Source: Flammula alnicola
Taxonomy: Eukaryota > Basidiomycota > Agaricomycetes > Agaricales > Strophariaceae
Direction: 5' to 3'
Assembly: GCA_015499995.1 (NCBI GenBank)
Contig: JADNRV010000066.1
Coordinates: 124,001-188,000, forward strand
Length of the DNA stretch: 64,000 bases
In this document: positions 23,430-35,694 of the stretch, one piece after another
Layout of the letters: every line of letters starts with the position of its first letter
Numbering within the stretch: the stretch's first letter is position 1
The notes under the pieces: model-generated
Databases searched by the model: none
What the model saw: only the letters and a program-made list of their open reading frames with translations
Told to the model about the DNA's origin: nothing
Made by a program: the position numbers and the translations under genes

Positions 23430-24582
23430 ATGTCTTCGGTTACTAGTCATACGGCACACTCTGAGCGCCCTGAACGCAGCCGTAATGCTAAAGCTCAAGC
23501 AAGACATCGAGCAAAGCGAAAGGCTTATATCGATCAGGTAGGCATTCACACCTATTCAATTCATTTGGACCATATCTCAAGCCGCCTCTTAGTTGGAACA
23601 AACTGTCACGAAGCTCCAGATAGCCGTTGGGTATACGACCGAGCAAGTCTCGGCGCTACCCCCACCGTTGCTGAAGATTCGGGAGCTTGAACAAGACAAT
23701 GCGCGCCTGCAAAAAGAGAACGACGAGCTCCGTCGGCTTCTCGATCCCAATTCCAGGTCGTTGTCGTCTGATTCAACGCGTCGTACATCGATAGGAACAT
23801 ACCAGGATGCTCGAATCTGTGACCGCGACTACAACCTCAAGAGACGCAAAGGAGGGCACCAGGATGGCGTTTACATGGTACGTCGACTCGCGGTCACCAC
23901 TGGGCCGAGATCGCGGATTACTAATAAGTACCTTCGCTTAGAGTCCGAGCGATACGCCTCCTCACGGACCCGAGACGAGTTCCAGGCCTCCCCCTCCGCT
24001 GACCATTCCTCAACCATTATCTCACCACTACGGGAGCATGAGCTCGAACTCTACTACTCATAGCAGCAACCAAAGCGGGTCTCTGTTCAATCTCCATGGC
24101 GCACCTACCTTTCAAATGCCCAATACGCCGTCGGGGTCGAGCGCTACTTCAAGCCCTCCGTTCTCGGCGAGTATTTTTCCCTTTCCAATCCTCCTACCTG
24201 CTCTTGAGAGGCGTTTCGTATGAGGAGCATGGATCCTAGTAACGATTTTATGTTTCTTTCCTACAGCCTATTCAAATGCAACCGTCTTCTCACTTACCGA
24301 TGGACCACCGCCAACATATTTCAGACCATCACGCGATGTCTAATTACTCGCAGCCAACGGCACACTACAACTCAGTGAAGGTCGAAGACGACCATTACAA
24401 TGTCAGTCTCCTGTTATTAGAATCTAGTCGATTGCTAACAATTCGTTCACTTTAAGGCGGCGAGTCACCCCAGTCACCACACGTCCATGCAGTACTCGTA
24501 CTCGGGCAACCAGAGTCAGAACCATAGCAGTATGGACTGGCACAGTGCATACTCTTCCGAGAGGGCACATCTACACCGGTAA
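23430..24582 (+). CDS. bZIP transcription factor, 309 aa
   Basis: Five exons (23430-23537, 23593-23877, 23942-24217, 24267-24401, 24457-24582) join in phase 0. Residues 16-36 form a bZIP basic region (RSRNAKAQARHRAKRKAYID) that runs directly into a leucine-zipper coiled coil: LEQTVTKLQIAVG, a loop, then IRELEQDNARLQKENDELRR. The first intron falls exactly between the basic region and the zipper. The rest is Ser/Pro/His-rich, with an SVKVEDDHYN acidic patch and a Tyr/Ser/His tail, as in activation domains. It binds DNA as a dimer in the nucleus; its targets cannot be read from the sequence. The neighbours give no cluster context. Confidence 0.9.
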
Positions 24583-25353
24583 TAAATTTTCTTGCTCGCG
24601 CCCGTCTCTGGGATCTCCTGTGCTTTCGTTAGAATGAATGTATACCCCTCGAATTTGCTTTCTAAGATGTTTAGTAGTCTTTGATCTCTGTATTTTGGCT
24701 TCTCAGCTCTCTTCACTGCCTTGTTCTGCAATATACACAGATCTTATCGTAACTTCATTTACTTACGAAACAGAAAGTCTAACTGATCGTGAGACAGAGA
24801 AGCACAGAAGCACGTTGCCAGAGCAGATCTGCGTAGTAACGGCAGCAGAAGTCAAGTGTGATATATCATATTCTTGTAGGCTTTGAATGGTATGAGAAAT
24901 TTGGTCGAAACCGCGCCATCCTCCTGTCCAGATCTTACCAGGTGGAACCTCATTGACCACACACTCAGTCTCTGCTCATATTCTGCTTTACAGGTTTTCC
25001 TTTCACGGTTTATCCTTGCACTGCTTCACAATCGGCGTTATAACTTATTTCCCAGTAGTCGCGGATTCGCTTCTGCCGCCGACAATGTAAACGGGGGCGG
25101 GCCAGATGCGCGCGAGTAGTATGGCTCGCATGGGCCAGTCTGACCAGTGCCACTGGCACAAGAATATCGCCATGGTATTTACGCGTTGTTCAGAAATCTG
25201 AGGGGGCCATGGGCCACTGCATATTTCAGATATAAGTAAGTCATCCCTTGTCACTGAACCGACTTTCATCTTGTACTCTGTCCAGTGTCTACACGACTCC
25301 GCACCATCACTTACTGGATTAAACTTCTTGATTTCTTTTTTTTTCTATTCAAC
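24583..25353. other. Intergenic
   Basis: This is the 3' flank of the bZIP gene and the promoter of the transaldolase-like gene. A T-rich run (25328-25345) sits just before the ATG. No gene or repeat is supported. Confidence 0.45.
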
Positions 25354-26992
25354 ATGTCACGTTGCCTTCCAGATCAAGGTACCACTCAAGGTAGTTTGGA
25401 ACAGAAGCTGTGGGAGAACAATACCGCAATACTGGCAGACACACTTCATTTCGAAAGTAGGCTAACTATTTCTGTCATGCGACACGAGGAATAAAAACTG
25501 ACCCGCCTTGCCTTATGCTTTATTTAGCGCTTTCAATGCACGAGTTCTCTGGCTCAATACTAAGTCCAACAAGAGTGTTTGAAGCACTGGCCGCGAAGCA
25601 GATCGACTATTATATCTGGGTCGCAACGAAGAAAGTGTTCGAAGCTCAAGAGTATGTTCTTTTCTGCCAAAATAACATGCCTAGTGTTTCGAGCCTCGCA
25701 TGTTCAGGGAACAACCCAATATTAAGCGACGGGAATGTACTTCGAGGGTGATTGAGCAGCTCGTGAGTGGCACCGGACCGATATCCTACTATTGGAAGGT
25801 CCATGTGTATATATTTTACTTATCAGATTCTCTGAATTTAGTTAATAGAGCTGGCAAATGCTATCGGGGATCGTATACCCGGACCGCACGTTGTCCCAAT
25901 AGACCCTCGGAAGCACGATAACATGTCGTCAATGGTGGAAAGTGCGCAGCGAATGCATCGTATATTCAGAATCCAAGGTGTGCCACAGGGAGACATCATT
26001 GTCAGCGTGTGTATCGAATTCACTTATCAAGCCTACCTATCAGCACGCGCATTGAATATATTTTGACAGATTCCCGCTACCGAGGCAGGTATCCTGGCAG
26101 CCCAGCACCTGCAGGAGGAAGGGTTCGGCACTAATCTCTACCTCGTTACTAGCTTGATGCATGCAGCAGCATGTGCAGAGGCTAAAGCTGCGGCTATCTC
26201 AATCCCAGTCGGACCCGTGAGTGGCAGCGCATCAATCACCCTAACTGTGACTGTTCACCTCATTTCTCTAAATTAGCTGCTTGAGATTTATGAACGGAAA
26301 CGGAACACCGTCTATCAGGATCTAACGAAGCATCCTGGAATCCAAACCGTACAGTCAATCCTTGCTTACTTCAAGCTAAATAAGATCAAGCCCAGGATCC
26401 TTGGAACGGACTTTCGAAATGTCAGTGATTCACCTCCACGTGAGCCCGGTTTCTTGTCGTTTGACGTCTGATTGATATGACATTGTAGATGGCTGAAATA
26501 GGCATGCTAAGCGAATGCGACGCTGTGTGTGTTTCAGCGGAGCAGGCTGATAAACTGAGGTGGAGTAGAGTTCCCACAGCGTCTCTGGATTTAAGAGAGG
26601 ATCCGCAAGTCGTGCTCCGTGCCGGGCAGGCAAAGCACCCAACAGATCTGCTGACTAGAAAGGGTGGTTTCTCATCTTGGTTTTCTCCCGAGTCACGGAA
26701 CCTGACCACTGATCTACTTCGTGACGCACTGGCGGTCATGAAGGGCCAAATGAACATTATCGAACACGTCGTGAAGGAAGAAGTAGACCGGCGTTTATTC
26801 CTGCAGAAGTCCCTCAAAGCCATGTACAAAGTCGAGTTTCCCCACAAAATCAAATGGCCCGAAGCACAAGCTGCAAATAACAAGGACGAGGGGTCTCAGA
26901 GCGAGACCGATAATTATGACAACCCTGTCGACCAGGGTCTTGTAGATCAAGTTCTGCAAGAGGTCATGCAGAACCTGGACGACGTATTTTAA
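25354..26992 (+). CDS. Transaldolase-like protein lacking the catalytic lysine, about 413 aa
   Basis: Seven exons join in frame from MSRCLPDQGTTQGSLEQKLW to EVMQNLDDVF. The fold is that of transaldolase, a pentose-phosphate enzyme that moves a three-carbon unit through a Schiff-base lysine. Matching blocks are ILADTLHFET near residue 30 (the ADTGDI motif, Asp kept), GDIIVS/IPATEAGILAAQHL near 145-160, EEGFGTNLYLVTSLMHAAAC, AISIPVGPLLEIYER and LGTDFRNMAEIGML. In active enzymes the third block reads I-K-(I/L)-A/P-x-T with the Schiff-base Lys; here that position is Ser (VSIPAT). The TTNPS motif is replaced by ILSPT, and the Glu of the STEVD motif is not evident (VVPIDPR). The protein is therefore probably not a transaldolase by activity. 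The C-terminal 90 residues are a charged extension. All splice sites are canonical, so it looks expressed. Confidence 0.85.
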
Positions 26993-28487
26993 TGTTCCGC
27001 CGATGTCGCTCCTTTGTGTGGTGCATTCGAATGTTTACAGTAGAATTCTCCGTTAATTTCTAGCCCGCGTTGACCAAATTCAATTGTCCTCTGTCAGGGT
27101 GTGAATAGTTCGACACTGCCTTGGAGGAGAATATAAATATGGAACTTAACCGTGATTTTATTGTTTGTGCTTCGCTGACAGCAGTGTGAATGTGAGCGAT
27201 GTACAGTAGTTCGGTTTCCCCGCCTCGTGAAAGGATTCACGCGACGATATAAACGTAGGCACGTGGGTGTCAACAGTTTAAGGGAACTTGTGCGATCGTA
27301 CTGACGTCGCCACGACGAAATCTTGTGGGGAGGAAGTCCGAGCTATGATAGTGCTTGTTCCTTCCGCAAAGGTTATTATTGCGATATCATGATATTCCGC
27401 GGAGCCCTTGTTGGTATATTGTATATTGTTGTTTGACCGGAAGCAAACAGACAGACGTGATAAGTGGGCGGACATTTACAGAGAAAGGCCTGGACTTACT
27501 TTGCGTTGTTTACGTGTCAAGTCGGAGTATTTTTACCCTATCGATATTACCACTGAAGACCCGCAGAGGGAGACCTAAGCCATAGAGACTGCAGCGTTCC
27601 CTGAAAAGCAAATTTGTCTAAATTGTTAACACTGACAACTCCCCGCAACCAAAAACATTTCTAAGATCAGTGGTCATCATATACAGGCAACGAAAGGTCC
27701 CCACTAACATTTGAGATCGTCGCCGAAAAGGCGCGGTAAACGTATGAGCAGAATTTTGGTTAAATAAACAATCTGAAATGGCGAGAAATTGACATGAAGA
27801 TACCTGAATCGTTTTCGAGACTGCATTAATAGGACACGTCATTGTCCTTGAAACCTGAGTCGTCCGATGTTAGGGGGACAGAAGAGATCACAGTCAACAA
27901 ATCTCACTAATTGCAGGCGCATGAAGGGATTTGGGGCGCTGGTAAACAAGAGAACATTCGGCCAGCACACGACTTGGATGTCCTGCTACTATATGGTCGT
28001 TTGCTAGAGAGGACCGAGTCTGCAACTTCGGCTTGTGTTCGCACCGCGTCGGGCCGCTCGGCTTCCTCGGCCTCCAATGGTCCTCCACATTGTGCAGTAC
28101 TTCATGCCCTTTCTTTCGCAGAAAAGAATGTTTAAGTTAAGGACTGTGGGTTCCTGTAGCATGCTTCATAAATAATTATCCCTCACATCGGTTCGACAGA
28201 GACCCGTTCCGAACTGGACAGTCTGGTTTCTTATCTTTCATGTTCTCTTTCAAGAATAGGACTCTAGAGGTGCGAATGCATGCGCAGTAAGTACTACGAA
28301 TATAACTATATACCTTTCTTTGTTTTTGCAACGGAGCATCAGGCAGCCTTGAGGCAGCTGGTACGGCGAACGCGCGGCGCGCCCGATCAGTCCGTATCAT
28401 CGGAGTTCGGATCGCGATAAGATTTGAAATCAATTTGCATGAAAGTCCTTTCGCTGTTGAATCTCTACTATCCTACCACCAATCGTG
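26993..28487. other. 1.5-kb gene-poor stretch
   Basis: No coding unit, tRNA or repeat could be supported. Short open frames on both strands lack motifs. The last 100 bases should contain the promoter of the phosphatase gene. Confidence 0.4.
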
Positions 28488-29668
28488 ATGAGCTTTCGAC
28501 TCGAGTCCCCTGGTCACTACGAAAATATTGTGGATAGCTATGATACCTGGTTGTTTGATTGCGATGGGGTCTTGTGGCGTGGCGATCAACTGATTGACGG
28601 AGTCATTGAAGTGTTGGACATCCTGAGGCGGCGAAGTACGTCGCGAAAACACTTTTTGCGCTTTATGGTCGCTCATTACATTGCGAACAAGATAAGAAGG
28701 TCATTTTTGTTACGAACAACGCCACGAAGTCCAGGAAGAACTACAAGACCAAATTTGACCAACTAGGGGTCGAGGCTCATGTGGTGAGTGTGGGAGGAGC
28801 GCAGTCCTTGAACATAGCAAATGAAAGTGCCTGCTAGGACGAAATTTATGGATCAGCGTACACAGCAGCGGTGTATTTATCATCAGTCCTCCAAATACCT
28901 AAGACCAAGAAAGTCTACGTGATTGGACAAGGTGGTTTAGAAGAAGAGCTGCAAGACGAGGGTATACAATTCATTGGTGGAACGGTATACAACGGGTTTC
29001 TTCCTAAAAGTTTCACATCGTAACCTCCCTCCCCGCTCTCCAGGATCCCGCGGATAACACCCTTGAACCTTTCGACCTCAGTAAATTCACTCTTGACCCC
29101 GATGTCGCCGCCGTCGTGTGCGGTCTGGATATGCAGATTAATTATACCAAACTTTCAAAGGCCTTCCAATACTTGACACGAAACCCAGGCTGTCATTTCA
29201 TTGCCACAAACGAAGACAGCACCTACCCAATCTCAGCTGGTCTGTTGCCAGGAGCAGGATCAGTTAGCGCCCCTCTACGATATGCACTTGGCAAAAACCC
29301 AATATGCACAGGAAAGCCGGCAAGTACCATGCTAGATTGCGTCAAAGCTAAGTTCGTGCACAATCGTTATGACCAATGTCGAAAGGCTCAATGAGTGTCG
29401 TTAGAGTGCACTTGGATCCCAAGAGGACGATCATGGTTGGTGATAGATTAAACACCGACATTTTGTTTGGCCAGAACGGCGGGTTAACGACGCTCCTCGT
29501 CTTCACAGGTTTGTTCGTCCGCCCCGAAATGATTTATTGATGCCTGACGGCTGTTAATTAGGCATCACGACAGAGGATGAAATCATTGGACCCAACCCAT
29601 CTCCCATTGTACCGGACTTTTTTACGCAAGCATTAGGAGACTTCCGGATTGTAGAGAGAGCCCCGTAG
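28488..29668 (+). CDS. PHO13: 4-nitrophenylphosphatase / phosphoglycolate phosphatase, HAD superfamily
   Basis: Six exons give a protein of about 300 aa with all four HAD motifs. Motif I is [11 protein letters not shown] (nucleophile Asp24 and acid/base Asp26). Motif II is [20 protein letters not shown]. The family block [20 protein letters not shown] lies in the C2-type cap, [12 protein letters not shown] and the motif III lysine in [10 protein letters not shown] follow, and motif IV is [17 protein letters not shown]. Members dephosphorylate phosphoglycolate and other damaged or side-product metabolites in the cytosol. The start is the ATG at 28488; a GTG three bases upstream is not used. 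The fifth intron uses GTTCGT as donor at about 29352, which keeps the frame into HLDPKRT. The gene converges with PIG-F, with stops 84 bases apart. Confidence 0.94.
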
Positions 29669-29752
29669 GGGACCTGCCAGCGGCCTCAAGACGGAGATTA
29701 TACCACGGTCTAAACCTTCGGGCATAGAGTAGATAGATCTACGCAGGACGAC

Positions 29753-30915
29753 TCATTTAGATTTTTGTTCTGTGGCGTCCTGTTGTGTGCGAGAATGTTC
29801 GTGTGCCAGATGTATCACCGCGTTGACGGTGAGGGCTGCTATTGAGGATATGATGTAGCCGCCAATGGCACCAAAAGCAGGAGTCAAAGGCCAAGCCTGG
29901 ATAATATCAGTTAAATGAACGATGATCGGTCTTGTCTGTCGGGGCTAACCTGCCATGGGCGATCCCAGTCGAGGGCAATAGGAATAACACCGAGCCAACA
30001 GCCAGCTACCGTTCCTACCGCAGGAAAGAGCAACGCCCGTTCGACGCCATTCCTTGCACTTTTAATCCGAGTTAGACGCGGAAACGGAAGGGGTTAACTG
30101 GAAATGACGCACGAAAACTCAGCAAATAATCTAACCCAAGTCCATCTCTTGACAAGAGACGCGGAATTAGCACCTAGGCTAGGAACACCAATCGTGTATG
30201 CCGGTGAATAGACTGTCATGATGGATATTAGGAGAGCCAGAAGATATGTTTTGAAGGCGAGCCTGAAAAAATTGTCCGCGGGTCAGTCGCCATCTACCAC
30301 GACCAAAAATACCTTCAGCACCTTGTGATAGGTGCCCCGAACAAAATAAAGATAAGATGAATAACCAAAGATCCGGTGAAGGTCGCCGCCCAAGCATTGC
30401 GCGAAATCTGTTAGGCCAGTTTAGCATTTTCTATCTGGAAATTGATTCGTTGCGGTTCAACAAATCACGCACGGTCATCTTTTGACGGTCGTGGAATGCC
30501 TTCTCCGTCCTCCGTTCTTCTTCTGTGCCGCGAACGCCCAGCTCAATCCACCAGTCTCTCATCCAACCAGCCCACCAGCTTTGAAGCATTACCGCGCCAA
30601 CACATATGTAGAATAGGGTCGAAGTGGGTTGGCCGTCAGTGGTTCAAGGAAGGGATGCTGCGGCCGATCACGCGACGACACCGGCGTCTGGTCCCACTGT
30701 GGCTTCTCCAGCTCAGTTAGGAACGTTGTACGGGGGAGATAGAGGGCTACAAAGACCCAAAGAGTGGTGTGGATGCCGACGATGGAGAAGTACCCAGTCA
30801 TTGACAGTGAGCCTGTAAACATGGAGCCATCCAGGGCATTGGAAACTAAGTTGGACGCGCTATCATTTGATGGTCCTTTTTGTGTTTTTCCTTTGTTCTT
30901 TTTGCTGTTCGTCAT
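29753..30915 (-). CDS. PIGF: PIG-F / Gpi11 subunit of GPI ethanolamine-phosphate transferase, one apparent frameshift
   Basis: On the minus strand the product begins MTNSKKNKGKTQKG, then hydrophobic spans (SIVGIHTTLWVFVALYLP), then HPFLEPLTANP. The next coding stretch, STLFYICVGAVMLQSWWAGW, is read one base out of frame, near 30618-30628. After it come GVRGTEEERRTEKAFHDRQK, ISRNAWAATFTGSLVIHLIF, LAFKTYLLALLISIMTVYSP, GVERALLFPAVGTVAGCWLG, VIPIALDWDRPWQ and AWPLTPAFGAIGGYIISS. This is the typical PIG-F order, with about six membrane spans. PIG-F works in the ER with GPI7/GPI13-type enzymes that add ethanolamine phosphate to GPI anchors. The single frame slip in an otherwise perfect essential gene suggests a missing base in the sequence. 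Introns are canonical. Confidence 0.9.
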
Positions 30916-33900
30916 GGAGGAAGAGAAGAAGAAAACAGGTTATTGCTCACGACTGTAACTTCACGACAGCGACAGCGGGTGAGCAATTCCGAGGGGAGCT
31001 TACATAATCGTAATATCGGTGCGTGCCGTGTGCGCACCGCTGCTGTTGCGGACTCCCGGATCAACCTCGAACACTCTCGAGTGGTCGACCTCTTCCCCCA
31101 CTTCTATATTTCGCTCTGAAATTCTCATAAATGTCGCAATGCTCGACTTCTACTTGGCGTCGATGCTCACTTGACACCAGATGACTTTTAAGTTCGAACT
31201 TCAGGACAATCCCGAGTCTGGCCAAAGCTGGCCAAAGGCGCGATTGTGCAACCTTGTTGTCAATACAAAACACTGAACATGAAAGGATAAACATTGTCGC
31301 ATTTGATATCTTCTGCGTCACACGTTGGCTGTGTACTGTCCCCATGGAAGATCCTTTCCCCTGTTTTTTTTTTTCACATTCAATCCCTGAGCCTCGTGGT
31401 CTTTCTTTCTTGTAGGAGTCTTTAGCTCCTCGCTGCTGTTGCATCTTATCTGCTATCTGTCACATATATCTTGTCTCCTTTGGTTGAAAATGTCTCAGCC
31501 ACGGCTCACTAAGCTTTCAGGTCTGATATGCCGAAGAACACGACTCTGATATTTATGAATAGGGCCACACGGCTCAGATACACCATATACACTCGAATCG
31601 GCTGAGCTTATTATTACTACCTCTAGTCGCCTATCTCCTAGTGGAGGTAATATTTTTTGACAATCTACTGAAGGTCTGCGACGCCATTTGAAAAATGATT
31701 CGTTGAATTCACCACTTTTACCTCCCTTTAGTTCGCGCTCATGCATGCAATACGGTGGTTCCGTGCAAAATGGACTGTGACATCGTCTCTTCATGTTAAT
31801 ATTTGAAGGTAGAGCGGAGGGGAGATGTATTTCCGTTGTATTAAGTTCGGTAAATCCTAACCAGCACTGGGGAGGGTTATCAGGATCAGAAAAAAAAGGT
31901 AGGCAACCTGTGTACGGGGATCAATGCTGCGTATTACTCACCTCGAGGATGCCTTATTTTTATCTTTCCAAGTTAGAGATCTCTAAAGATGAGGAGACGT
32001 CTAGACCTATCATCGACTGCCTTATCTGGTCTACTCAGACTTTGGAGAGAGCTGGATGGTGGGATGACAGCGGCACAGGGTTTGAACATTTAGTACCCTC
32101 GGTCATGGGATATTTGCTGTGTCCTGCCATCTCCCTTTCGTCCAAATGAAATAGCTCCTAGAACCAAGTGTTGCTTGGTATGGGTGGGTCATGAATTTGT
32201 GCTAGGATATTATTTTGAGCGGTTCAATCGAGATGGTTGTCCTTCATTTCCGCCCATAATATGAAATCAAAGAAAGCTCAAAGAATGATACATACTCGAT
32301 ACGAATTTCGGGTTGCTAAATGACTTATTGAAGCAAGGCTGAAGGGCATTGACATGTAGCTTGTTTGATATCGCTATTATCATCGTTCTACGTATATTCT
32401 TTGACGTCAGTGGCAGAAACATTTCTTTCACTCACCAGTCATTCTTGCTCAAGTTGTTGTCGGGCTTCCCGATCTTGTTGGATACGCCAGAATATCCATC
32501 ATTTCTTTGGGCAACATGTGATGCAGTTTCACGGACATAGGTGGAGTCGTCAGATTGGCTGCCAGCGGCTTCTTCCTTACTTGGGATGCTTGGGCGACAA
32601 GTTCATCATATCAAAAGATCACTTGATAAGATGAATTTGAAGCAAAGAATCGCAGTCTATGTCATGTTAGATAGATTAAGCCGTCGCAGGTTTCGTTTTA
32701 TCCGTGGTCCATTAAGGAATTGGATGGATACTGTTGGCGCAAATATTACCCAACCTGAATGGAACTACATCGCGCAAAGACGCAAGTACTTCTAGTCTGT
32801 CATCTCGGGAAGAACTTCTAAAAAGAATGGATGCAAGCGCTTTATTCCAATATCAAAATTAATGGCATAAAGGTCACTCCAAATTGAGGTTTTTCATTCG
32901 TGTTATCCATTGGCCAGCGTGTATTTATGTACCCGACACGCACCCGACACGCACTCCACCTTTTTTCCTTTGTTTCTGAGCGTTGAAGCAAATTCCGAGA
33001 TGGCGGAGTTAGTAGCAGTGTTTGTTCTTTGTTAGGCCTGTGTCAACGGGGACGTCTCAAAATACACTGTGAAACGCCCCCTCGCAAAGTTCGATATCCC
33101 AACGGTGATCCTGAAAAATCGTGGGCGGTCCTGCGCTGAGTAGAACTTCGATGACCTGTTCCAGAAATAGTTAATCAGAAAGTCTGCTGGAATTCGTAAC
33201 CATCAGGCGCTTATTCCAGCTATTCCGTCGAAGATTGTTTTCTGAAGGTGCGGTGTTCGAGAGCCTTTTTCAACGGATGATTTTTGATCTGGAAGCAGCT
33301 CGGCACGGTGAGAAACGCGTCCCCACTCTTTTAGCAAAGCTTTGAATAGTTTCTCTTGAACTGCTCTCAAAGGGTAATATATGTGCTTCTGCCCACCCTG
33401 GATAATTCTAGTTGGAAACCCGGTTTCTCGGTCGGCAAGCATCATCGGCATCCTGATTGCCGTTGAGTACTTGAGTGTCTATGTACAGTATCAAGACAGC
33501 AGCCAAAGCACTCCTCATAAAGTTGGAGGTTCATGGACTGCGTTGGCGTTTTAAATTTCGAAAGGGTGCGTCATCGCATTCAATTGCGTCTGATGCGTTG
33601 ACCGCATCAGGAGACCAGAATCAACGGAATTTAGCTCAAACCCCGTCGAACTCTGGTAGTGCTCCACTGTTTGTACACCTCAAATTTCTGAGGAAAAAGA
33701 GCATACCAAGTACAAGTGTTCCTGCACTCAAATTGATTCAATCCGTCAGAGAGACAACTGAGAAAATCAAGTGCCGGGGATGCGTACCGAACGCGAGTAC
33801 ATATTAGTTCAGCGGTTTGATGCCCTTTGACCTCCGTAGTTTGGCCCCTTAGTGAATTAAGAAACCAGATTCCCGAACAACAAAATATTTGAGAGTGGGG

Positions 33901-34596
33901 GTTTCTCACTGCAACCCGGGTTTCCAAATAGACTTATCTCTCGGAAGCCCCGTTAGAAAGGCGACAAGTAAATTTTAAACTCTTCATACCTGGCTAAAAA
34001 TACATGGTGTGTTTCGCCCGACTGGTAACGGGGCCATCTCAATTTCCTTACCACTTTCCTTTCATCTTGGTCGGGTACGCTCAAGGTACGCTGGAGCTTA
34101 GCGAGAATGGACATCAAGAGCTTTGATGACATTGTTGACAGTTATTTGCGATCCATTCCACGCGACAAGTCACAACACCCGTTCCATCATGTGATCGTTT
34201 GTTGGCGGCATTTACCGGTGGTGTTGTACAGTTTTACAGCCACACGATCATTTGGAATTATTGCTTTGCCATCGCCATCGACATCCTCAAGACAAGGTGC
34301 GGAATTTATGCTATTTGCAGCTATGAGGAGTGCTGACGATTGAATGACAGACACCACCACCTCAAGTCGGTCAATGTGAGTAAAACTTCGCTTTTGAGGG
34401 CGAATTCGGTGGATTTCGAGGTGTTATGTGGTGAATGAGCATTGGCGGGTCGTTGAAGCGAGGAAGAGCGCACGATGGATAAGGGCGTCGTTGGGGAGAG
34501 AGGGGGAAACTGTCACCACCTTGCCTGAATGCCGCACTGTTAGATGGAGGGACTCTGTCGCTGATACATTTGCATCCGTTTAATCCAGCTCTAGCA
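30916..34596. other. 3.7-kb gene-poor stretch
   Basis: I found no gene. Open frames at 31793-32149 and 32541-32795 (plus) and 33203-33451 (minus) have no motifs and no joinable exons. A small direct repeat (ACCCGACACGC twice, 32931-32952) is present. A donor-like word follows CAAT at 34375, and a TCTAG acceptor sits two bases before the eL34 ATG, so 34376-34594 may be a 5'-UTR intron of the ribosomal gene. Confidence 0.4.
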
Positions 34597-35044
34597 ATGG
34601 CCCAACGTGTCACCCTCCGCAAACGCCAACCTTATAACACCACCTCCAACCGCAGACGCGTTGTGAAGACCCCCGGTGGAAAGCTTGTCTATCACCATCT
34701 CAAAAAGCTCGGCTCAGCGCCCAAGTGCGGTGACTGCGGTGTCGCTCTCCCCGGCGTACGTTCGTTATGTCGTTAGGCGGAGCTTCCTTGTTAATTCTGA
34801 GAATTAGATCCCCGCTCTGCGCCCCCGTGAATACGCCACCATCTCCAAGCGCCAGAAGACTGTGCGACGCGCATACGGTGGATCAAGATGCGGTGACTGC
34901 GTTAAGTCCCGGTAAGTTTCAACGTGGAATCCGTGCTTTATCGAAAGGCTTATAACAATTCTTCATAGCATCCTGCGGGCATTCTTGGTTGAGGAGGCGA
35001 AGATCGTGAAGAAGGTTATCAAGTCGCAGACTGCACGCAAGTAG
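34597..35044 (+). CDS. RPL34: 60S ribosomal protein eL34, 112 aa
   Basis: Three exons (34597-34755, 34808-34911, 34969-35044) give a complete eL34 of 112 aa. Recognisable blocks are MAQRVTLRKRQPYNTTSNRR, VKTPGGKLVYHHLKKL, PKCGDCGVALPGIPALRPRE, RAYGGSRCGDCVKSRILRAF and EEAKIVKKVIKSQ. The four cysteines form the expected C-x2-C ... C-x2-C zinc site. It is a structural protein of the large ribosomal subunit. Length and intron number fit basidiomycete eL34 genes. Confidence 0.96.
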
Positions 35045-35694
35045 ACTCGTCTCGTTCTATGTTTCTACCTCATGCACCCATGTATTTCATGACCACAAAA
35101 CATTTGGCCGAGGCCGTATGCTCCTCGCGGATCTTTTCACGACGATGTGAATGTTCCGGCTGATTTTTTCGGCTCGGATCAGCCTGCTTTTTGTTTTCTT
35201 CCCCTATATAATGCAACATCATTCGAATGCCATACCACATCTTCCCAATCCATGGTGGGCATCCGACAACGGACGACTAGAAGATGAAAGTGCTGCATTT
35301 CTTCGCTTCACGGGGGCTTAACGACATGGATTATTTTGAACCCAGACGATGTAAAGAATTGTCACTTCGTTATGGTAGCGCCACGCAGACAAAATCATGC
35401 TGTCTGGTGATTGCAAGCATGGAGAATGACCTGGTAGTTGTATGTTACGCAGTTGCGCAGTAGAAAGAGAAAAGAAAACTGACATACAGCCAATACTTCC
35501 TTCAATGACATGCTAAGCGTCACGATGCGCAGTAACAGTCGTACGAGCATCTACGAGCATCCGCACGGACAAGTTGCTTCGCATAGCCACGAGAAAACAT
35601 GTTTAAATAGTATTTATTAAGTATGTAAACGACTGCGAAAGCCGACAAGCTAAGTTGCTCTTTGACCTCTTCCTTTGACCTGCCAGACACCTTA
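35045..35694. other. Intergenic
   Basis: This is the 3' flank of eL34 and the 5' flank of the first F-box gene. No feature beyond short shadow frames. Confidence 0.45.
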
